Source: Kitasatospora cineracea
Lineage (GTDB): Bacteria; Actinomycetota; Actinomycetes; Streptomycetales; Streptomycetaceae
DNA: 64,000 bases
Assembly (NCBI RefSeq): GCF_003751605.1
Contig: NZ_RJVJ01000002.1
Span: 868,001-932,000, forward strand
Direction of reading: 5' to 3'
The translations under genes were made by a program, and so were the position numbers. Positions 1 to 9,000 of this stretch are shown in pieces (within the stretch, counting starts at the first letter, position 1; every line of letters starts with the position of its first letter). The notes below the pieces were generated by a model. That model worked only from the letters and a program-made list of their open reading frames with translations, had not been told where the DNA came from and did not search any database.

Positions 1-3000
1 CTTCGACTTGCTGGTCAGCTGGGAGACCCGGCTGTCACCGGAGATCTCCACCACGTCCCGGCCCAGCCGCCCGGAACCACCGACGTTGATCAGGGCCGCA
101 CCCGGCTTCAACCCGAGCGACGCGCCGAGCTGGCCCGCGTTGCCCTTGTTGGTCGCCGTGCTGTGGACCTGCTGGACGGTGGTGCCGATGTTGAACTCGG
201 TCTCCTTCGTGGTGCCGACCTGCTCCAGCGTGCCGACCCGCGCCCCGATCTCGACCGTCCCGAGGCTCTTGCCGTTCCGGTCCGTCAGGTTGACGGTGAG
301 CGGCTCGCCCGCCGTCATCGACTTGAGGTCCCGCTGCAGGCGTCCGAAGTCGACCTCGGCGAGGACCTTCTCCTTCATCGCGGGCCAGTCCTTGCCGAAC
401 TCCCGCGCACCCGCCTGCTCGACGTGGTCCAGCAGCCCCTCGACCGGCCGCTTGCCCGAGCCGCCGTCGCGCGGCTTCAGGTCCAGCACGATCTCCTGAC
501 CGCCCACCCGGCCGTCCAACAGCCGCTGCGGGGGCACCCGGTGCTCGCTGTCGGCCCCCATCGTCGGACGCTCCGGCACCGCCACCCTCATCGTGAGGTC
601 CACCTGCGCGGTGTGCCCGGACTCGGTCCGCACCGGGGTCCCCCGGTGGCTCATGTTGCCGAAGTCCAGCTCCAGCCGCATCGTCGAGTCGAACAGCTCC
701 GCGGTCCCGGAGGTCTTCGACCGCGCCACCATGCCGCCCAGGTCCACGTCGACCTGGGCCTGGCCGCGGTCGTGGAAGTACCCCACCATCTCGGTCGGAT
801 CGGCGATGCCCTTCGACTCCCGGACCTGGACGCCCACGTTGTACTGCCACTGCGAGTTCCGGTTCCCGCCGGTCGCCACCGTCCGGTCCGCGCCGTTCTC
901 GAACTCGATCTTGTCGGTCCCCGCGGGCTTCGACTCGGTGACCCGGCCGCGCAACTCCACGCTGCCGCTCCACCCGTGCCGCTCGAACGAGGCCGTCCAC
1001 ACCTCGCCCCGGGACAGCGCCCCGAGCATCGGGCGCAGCGTCGCCGGCCCGAAGTGCTCCTCCGCGAACGCCCGCGCCGCCGCCCGGTCCCCCGGCACCA
1101 TCCGCTCGATGGCCGCGACCACCTGCTCCCGGACCGCCTTCTCGTTCCCGGTCAGCCCGACCACCAGGTCCGTCCCGGCGATCGGCCGGGGCGCCGTGGA
1201 CTCCTTCTTGCCCTCGGGCGAGGGGAGTTCGGGCTCGGGCTGCTTCTTCTCCTGCTCCGGCTCGGGCTCCGGCTGCTTCTTCTCCGACTCGGGCTCGGGC
1301 TCCGGCTGCTTCTTCTCCGACTCCGGCTCGGGCTGCTTCTTCTCCTGCTCCTGCTCCGGCTCGGGCTGCTTCTTCTCCTGCTCCTTGAGCGCGTTCTCCC
1401 ACTTCCCGTGGCTCGGCGACGGGGCACCCTCCGGGCGCGGCACCGGCGCGCTGCCGTCGTAGTGGGCGGGCGCGTCGTGCTCGGGCCCGTCGTTCCGGTA
1501 CACCGTGACCTGCCGGCCGTTCTCCGGGCCGAACGTCCCGACGTGCTCACCGTTCGGGTCGAGGACCCGCAGCCGGACGCCCAGCGCGTTGGCCGCCGCG
1601 ACGGGCAGCATCTCGCCCGCCTGGGTGTTCCAGCGGTTCCCCCAGTCGCGGACGGTTTCGAGCAGCGCCTGCCGCTCGTGCGGGAGCGGCGGCGGGGCAG
1701 TGGTGAGGATGTGGTCGCCGACGATCGTCCGCAGCTCGGCGAGCGGCACGTCGCCGAACCCCCCGCGCACGTCCTCGGGAAGGTAGGAGAGCAGCTCCTC
1801 CCTGGACGCGTTGCCCCGGGCCACCAGATCGCCGCGGTAGTTGGTGACGACCTCCTGCGGCCACTGGTCCACGGGCAGCGTCCGGAAGTGCTCCTCGACC
1901 TCGGCCCGCAGCCGGTCGTGCGCGCCGTTCACGCCCGAGAGCTCGGGCAGGCCGACGACCAGCGAACGCAGCAGGCACAGACCGTCGGCCGCCACCGGAA
2001 CCAGCTTCCCGGCCGGCGGGAACTCGGGCCGCTCCTCGGTGTCGTCCTTCGGAGCCTTCTCCTCGTCCTTGTCCTTGCCCTCGTCGCCGTCCTTCTTGCC
2101 CTGCTCCTCGTTGCCGTCCTTCTTGCCGTCGCCCTCGTCGTCCTTCGGGGCCTTGCCCTCGCCCTGCTCCTCGTCGCCCTGCTTCTTGCCCTGCTCCTCG
2201 TCGCCGTCCTTCGGAGCCTTGTCCTTGTCTCCGCCCCCGTGGTCCTCGGGGCCCTTGTTGCTCTTCTCCCCCTCGGGGGACGGCGGGTGCTGCTCGTGGA
2301 CCGGTGCGTGCTGGGTGCCGAGTTCGGGCGGGGCCGAGGCGGACCGGGGGCGGGTGGTTCCGGTGGGCGGCGGCGGGGCGGGGGTGTCCTCGGTGTGCTG
2401 CTGCCGCGGGGGTTCCTGGTGTTCGGTGGGCGGCGCGTGGTGGGGGACCGAGCCGAAACCGGGCTGGTTGTCGTTGCCGCGCGGCGTGCCGGTGCTCCCG
2501 GTGCTGCCCTGCGGCGCCTGCTCGTTGCCGCGGTTCTCCAGCAGTTGCTGGCGGCGGGCGAGCTTGGCCGCCTTCGTCTCTTCCTTCTTCCGGCGCGCCT
2601 CGGCTGCGGCTTCCGCCTTCTGCCGTTCCGCTTCCAGCTGCTCCGGGGTCTTCTCCGGCTTGGCCGAGAGCGCTTCCCGGCGCTTCTCGAGGTCGTCGTT
2701 GCTCTTGACGACCTCTTCCGCTTGCTTCTTGCGGTCGTTGAGCAGCTCGTTGGCCTGCTTGGCCCGCTCTTCGGCGGCGGCGAGCTGCTTCTGGTGTTCG
2801 GGGCTCCGGTCGTCCGTCTGCTTGAGGCGCTGGACCTCGGCCTCGGTCTGCTGGACGAACTCCTCGGTGCGGGCGACGGAGTGCTTCGCGGCGGAGACGG
2901 CGGGACCGTACTGGCGCAGCGCGTTGTCGAGGTTCCTCTTGTTCTCGCCCTTGTTGGCGTTCTTGTCGCCCTCGCGCTGCCGGTCGTCGACCCGGTCGGA

Positions 3001-6000
3001 CATCCGGGCGGCGGCGAACGCGATCGGGTCGAGGGTGCCGTCGTTGCGGTAGCGGCCGTCGCCGTCCGGGTTGTGGACCGTGAGCGGGCGGTACGGCGGC
3101 CGGCCCTCGCCGGCCGGGCCGGGGCCGTGGCCGGGGCGCGGGTCGATCGGGAGGCCGGAGCCGAACTTCGCCTCGGGGCGGTAGAACCGGGAGACGAGGT
3201 CGCCGAGTTTGCGTTCGGCTTCGTCGACCTGCTTCTTCGCGGCGGGTTCGCGGTCGGTGCCCCTGGCGTCTTCCAGGTCGCCCTTCGCCTTGGCCAGTTC
3301 GTTGTTGAGGCCGACGGCGTGTTCCCTGAGCGCGGGTCCGCCCCGGTGGATCTCCTGGACGACGGACAGGGCGAGGCCCTCGGCCACGTCCTTGCCGTGG
3401 AAGACCTCCTGGTCGAAGGTGACGTGCTGCTTCGCGCCGCCGTTGCCGGGGTAGGTGTGCTCCCACTTGCTCTTCTCGCCGGTGGCGGTGGAGCCCTCGA
3501 CGTACTTGGTGGTGCGGACGGTCTCGCCGTTGGGCAGCTTGTACTCCTGCATGGCCGGGCGGTCCAGCGGTTCGAGCTGGTCGTGCAGGGAGACCCAGCC
3601 GTCGTGGTGCTGCAGGATGTCGGAGCCGAACACCATGGTGGTGGGGCCGTAGCGGGTGACCATCTTCTCGTCGCCGACCTCCATCCGGAAGAAGGCGAAG
3701 TCGTCGTTGCCCAGGCTGCTGGTGTTGGTGTCGCTGCTCTTCCCGGACGCCATGAACTTGACGTCCCGCCGCATGAGGTCGCCCTGCGAGGAGAGCATGC
3801 CGGAGTTGGCGATGGCGTGGTAGGCCGGGGTGGAGTGCTTGAGCCGGTAGGGCAGGTCCTTGAGCGAGTCGTGGAGGTCCTGCAGTTCGGGGTCGTCCTT
3901 GAGGTGCGGTTCGACCTGGTCGCGCAGGTTGCCGAGGTTGCGATCGGACAGGGCGCGGACGAAGTCGGCCCGCTGCTCCGGTGGGAGGGTCGACAGGTCC
4001 TCGGGGAGGTTTGCCAGGTCCTCGTTGGTGAGCTTCTTCGAGCCCTCGGCCTTGGGCTGGTTCGCCGGGTCCTCGGCCTTGGGCTGGTTCGCCGGGTCCT
4101 CGTGCTTCGGCGGGTTCGCCGGGTCCTCGACCTTGGGGGTCTCGGAGGCCGGCGGCTTCTGCTGCCCGGCGCTGTCCCTGATGTCCTGCTGGACGGTCTT
4201 CCACTGGGTGCCGGTGGGCACGTCGGCGTACGCCTGGTCGCGGCGGAACTCGCGGACCCGGTTGTGCAGCAGGTCCATCAGCTTCGGGTCGAGCGCCAGC
4301 GGGACGCGGCTGCCCGCGCCCTGCGGGTGCGGCTCGGACAGGGTCTTGGAGAGGCCGGTGAGCGGGCCGTACTCGTTGCGCAGGTGGTAGAGGCCGCCGT
4401 GGTCGGCGGCGCCCGTGACCTGGCCCTTGAGCAGGCGGTCCAGTTCGTCGCCGCGCCGCACCGTCTCCTCCTCGTAGGCGCGCCGCGCCTCGGGGGTCGG
4501 GTGGGCCTGCTCGAAGCGCGGGGGGTCCGTCAGCAGCTGGAGCCGCTCGCGCAGTTCGTCGCCCTTGCCGACGATCTCGTTGCCGGTGGCGCGCAGGTGC
4601 TTGCCGGGGTCGGCCCCGTCGTTGCCCAGCCGGGCCTGCTCGTCCAGCCACTGGGCCCGTTCCAGCACCTTGGTGGCGGTCTGCGGGTAGTCGCTGCGGA
4701 TCAGCATGTCGGCGAACTGGTGGAGTTCGGGCTGCGACAGGTGGTCGACGTTCACCTCGACCGGGGTGTCCTTGCGGGTGGTGAAGTCCTTGCCCATCCA
4801 ATCGGAGAACGCGTTCGGGTGGGCCTGGTCGTCGGTGGAGGGGACCCACTTCTTCTGGTCCGCGTCCCACTTGATCCTGACCGACCCGTCCTGGGTGACG
4901 GCGGCCTCGTTGTCGCGCCGCTGGGCGGCTTCCGGGTCGTCGTCCTGGTTCTGCTTCCCGTCCTTCTTCTTCGCTCCGAAGCCCTCGTGGTCGGCGGTCG
5001 GCTCCGGGAGCGGCCGCTCCTCGGGGCGGGAGAAGTTGGAGTAGGTGTCCATGAAGGCGGGGTCGTGCGGCCCGGAGATGTTGTTCTCGTGCGGGTCGGC
5101 GACCGAGGCCCAGACCGTCCAGTCGGAGCGGAAGTTCTCCGGCAGCCCGCCGGTCGCGGGGGCCGTCGTGTGGTCCGACAGGTCGGCCCAGCGCAGTTGG
5201 CCGTCGTGGTCGTGGACCAGCGCGACCACGTGGCCGGTGCCCTCCTTGCCCGCGCCGAGCACGGTGGCGAAGCTGCCCGGGCCGCCGGCCCGGACCGTCT
5301 CCATCAGCTTCGGGATCGCGGCGGCGCCCTCGCCGAACAGCGCCGGACCGTCGTGCCGCTTCCACAGCGTGCTGCCCGGGTTCTGTTCCACGTCCCCGTG
5401 CAGCGTCTGCCCGGCGACCCGGGGACGGCCGAAGTGGGTGTCCCGGTAGGCCTCGACGTTCTCCATGCAGGCGTTCAGGTCGTCGCCGACCCGGAAGCCC
5501 TCGCCCGGGTGGACGGGCGCGGCGTGCGGGTTCACCTTCTCGAGCAACGCGGGACTCACCGGCGGATGCGCCTTCGCTTCGCCGCCGAGGTGGTTCACCA
5601 GGTCCTGCGTCAGCGGGTCGTGGGTGCCGACGGCCCGGAAACCGCGGTCCTGCATGACCGCGTCGCTGTTCTCGTACGACGGCGTCCGGCGGCGCTTCGG
5701 CTCCTGCTCGGAGACGGGCTGGTCGTCCTCGTCCTCGTCCCGTCCGCGCTTGCGGCTGTTCGACGGGGAGGGCTGCGGCGTGGCGTCGCCGTCCGCGTCC
5801 CGCTGGTGCGGGACGGCCCGGGTGTCCTGGGCGGGCGCGGTGGCGTCCGTCGGACGGGGCGGCTGGTGTTCGGGCGCGGCAGTGCCGTGCGCGGTGGCGT
5901 CCGTCGGACGGGGCGGCTGGTGTTCGGGCGCGGCGGTGCCGTGCGCGGTGGTCGACGCGGGCGCCGAGTCCGACGCGGGCGCCGGGCGCGACGGGAGCGA

Positions 6001-9000
6001 GCCGAAGTCCCGGGCGCCGGTGCCCTGTCGGCTGCCCTCGGCGGGGGGCGAGACCGGCGGCGGCACGGACGTGCTCTCGTCGCCGGACCGGGCCGTGTCC
6101 GGTCGCGGGGTCACCGGCCCGGGGTTGTCGGTGGAACCGGACGGCTGGGGCTGCCGGGCGGCACTCTCGTCCCGCATCACCCCGATCCAGTCCGACTTCC
6201 GGAACTCCGAGAGCAGGGTCTCGGGGGTCCGGTTCGGGTAGGCCGCCAGGGCCTGGTCCGCCAACTGCCGGATGGGGACCTCGCTGGCGTTCAGGAACTG
6301 CTGGTTCGCCTCGTTCGCCCTCTGCAGCTGGGCCACCGTGGCCTCGACGTCCGCGAGGGTCTTGCCGGGCCGCTGGAGCTCGGCGACGAGACGCTCCTGG
6401 GCTTCGAGCCGCCCGCTCATGTCATTGACGAACCTCTTCAGCGTCTGGACGGACGGGTCCCGCGGGTCCAGCCCCTTGGTGAGGCCGTGCGCCGCGTCCT
6501 GGAACTGTCCGAGCTGCTGCTTCGCCCTGACGTGGTACGGGTCCACCGTCATCTTGACGAGGTTCTCCGGGGTCTGCGTCGCGACCTCGAACGGGATGGT
6601 CGACTGCTTGGAGACCGTCGGCGGACGGTTCGGATCCAGGATGTTCGTGTGCGTCTCCTGGCTGACCAGTTCCCAGCCCTGCCCGTTGTGGCGCAGCATG
6701 TTGGTCGCCGCCGGCGTGTGGCCGGGCGGCAGGGGCGCCGCGTAGTCGTGCAGCCCCGCCCACTGGGTGACGGTCTTCCCCAGCCGGAAGTCGGCGCCGG
6801 CCTGCAGGTTCTCCGAGGCGGAGTACGACTGGTAGTGCCACGCCGTGAAGGTGTCCTCGCCGGGCTTGACGGTGGCCACGAACGCGCAGCCGTTCATCGC
6901 GTCGGTGAACACCAGCCCCTCGCGCGGGAGGCCCGGGTGCGGGCGCAGCGGGACCTCGGTGTGACCGATGGTGTGGTCGGCACCGGGACGCTCGCTGGCT
7001 TCGTAGGGCACGTACGCGCCCTTCACGTAGTGGCTGTCGTCCTTCAGCGGCGGCAACTGGGCCCCGACCGGCTCGGGGAAGCGCTCGAGTCCGGGGAAGC
7101 TCTCGGGGTGCTCGGCGAAGTGCGCCGCGTACTTCTCCCACGCGGGCACCAGGTGGTAGGAGGGCTTGCCGCCGTGGCCGGCGGCCGGGTCCGGCTCCAT
7201 CGTGAACCAGTGCTTGTCGCTGCTCTTCATCGCGTTGAGGAACGCGATGTCCTGCCCCGGCCTCAGCCCGGGCATCCGCTGCTTCACGCCTTCGGAGAAG
7301 TCCACCGAGAGGAGGTTGTCCTCCAGGAACCTCGCCGGGTCGTGCATGATCCCGTGCTCCGGCGTGCCCACCGGCGGCAACGGCTCCGGCTCGACGTGCG
7401 GCACGGCCTCGTCGTGGTCCGACGGCCGGTCGGTACCGTCCTGCTGCTCCCGGCCCTCGTGCTCGTCCCGGACCTGCGACGACTCGGGGCCGGCCTCGTG
7501 CTCGGGCCGGAGCGAACCGCCGCCCTGGTGGCTGCCGCCGTTGCCGGTCGCGCCGTTCGGGTGGACGGAACCGGACACGCCGGAAGTTGACGGCGCCCCG
7601 GATCGGATCCCACCGCCCACGTCACCGACACCGCGGACCGGACCGGTCACCGGTCCCGACCGGTGACCGTCCTGCCGCGGGACGGCCCCGAAGCCCGTCG
7701 GGCGGCCGGACGCACCGGCCCCGCCGCGACCGGCACCGGCCGCACCACCGGCCGTCGCACCGGGCAGGTACCCGCCGCCCGCCATCGGGGGCGGCGTGGC
7801 GGTCGACGACGTGACGTCCGGGACCGCGTCCGGCGACTCCTGACCGGGCAACTGCTCCGACCCGGCCGGACGCATCGGCGTCGGGGCGGACGCCCCCCGA
7901 GTGCCACCGTCCAGATGGGTGCCACCGCCACCGGCCAGGTTCGCGGCGCCACCGAGCACGCCCGACAGGTTCGGCACCGCGGACTGGTGCGCCGCCGCGG
8001 AACCGTCGGACTGCTCCGTCCCCCGCGACGCAGGACCCTCCTGGTGCGGCAACGCCGTCCCGTGCGCCTGCGCGGCGACCGGCTCGTGGCGCGGGGCCGG
8101 AGTCTCGTGCGGCTGGGCGACCGGCTCCTGGCGCGGGGCCGGAGTCTCGTGCGGCTGGGCAATCTGCTCCTGGCGCGGGGCCGGAGTCTCGTGCGGCTGC
8201 GGAGTCGGCGACTCGTGCGGCTGAACCGCCACCGGTTCCGTGCGCGGCGCGGGCGACTCGTGCACCTGCTGGGCCACCGGCTCCGGACGCGGCGTCACAC
8301 TCTCATGCGGCTGCGGCGCGGGCGACTCGTGCACCTGCGGAGTCGGCGACTCGTGCGGCTGAACCGCCACCGGCTCCGTGCGCGGCGCCACGTTCTCGTG
8401 CACCGGAGCCGACTCCTGGCGCGGAACAGCCTGCTCCTGACGCGGAGCAGCGCTCTCGTGCACCTGAGCCGCAGGCTCCTGACGCGGCGCCACGTTCTCG
8501 TGCACCGGAGCCGACTCCTGGCGCGGAACAGCCTGCTCCTGACGCGGAGCAGCGCTCTCGTGCACCTGAGCCGCAGGCTCCTGACGCGGCGCCACGTTCT
8601 CGTGCACCGGAGCCGACTCCTGGCGCGGAACAGCCTGCTCCTGGCGCGGAGCAGCGCTCTCGTGCACCTGAGCCGCAGGCTCCTGACGCGGCGCCACATT
8701 CTCGTGCACCGGGGCCGACTCCTGGCGCGGAACGACCTGCTCCTGACGCGGAGCAGCGCTCTCGTGCACCTGAGCAGCGGGTTCCTGACGCGCCGTCACG
8801 TTCTCGTGCACCGGGGCGGCCTGCTCCGTGCGCGGTGCCACGTTCTCGTGGACCGGCGGGGTGGCCGTCGGCGTGGAGTCCGTGTGCGGCCTCACCGATT
8901 CGACCTTCGGCGTCGCCGCCTGGGTCTCGGCGTGCGGTGCGGGGGTGTCCTGGATCCGCACGCCCGTCTGCTCGCGCGGCGTGGACGCGGGGGTCTCGTG

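Noticed and set aside
163..7590. Very long plus-strand open frame (over 2400 codons) opposite the toxin gene
   Set aside because: It is antisense to a minus-strand frame with recognisable domains. Its protein is mostly Arg/Leu/Val/Gly noise with no domain, a usual artefact of high GC third positions.
8401..8808. Regular 102-bp repeats considered as a CRISPR array
   Set aside because: There are no short conserved repeats with unique spacers; whole units are near-identical and in frame, so it is a coding tandem repeat.
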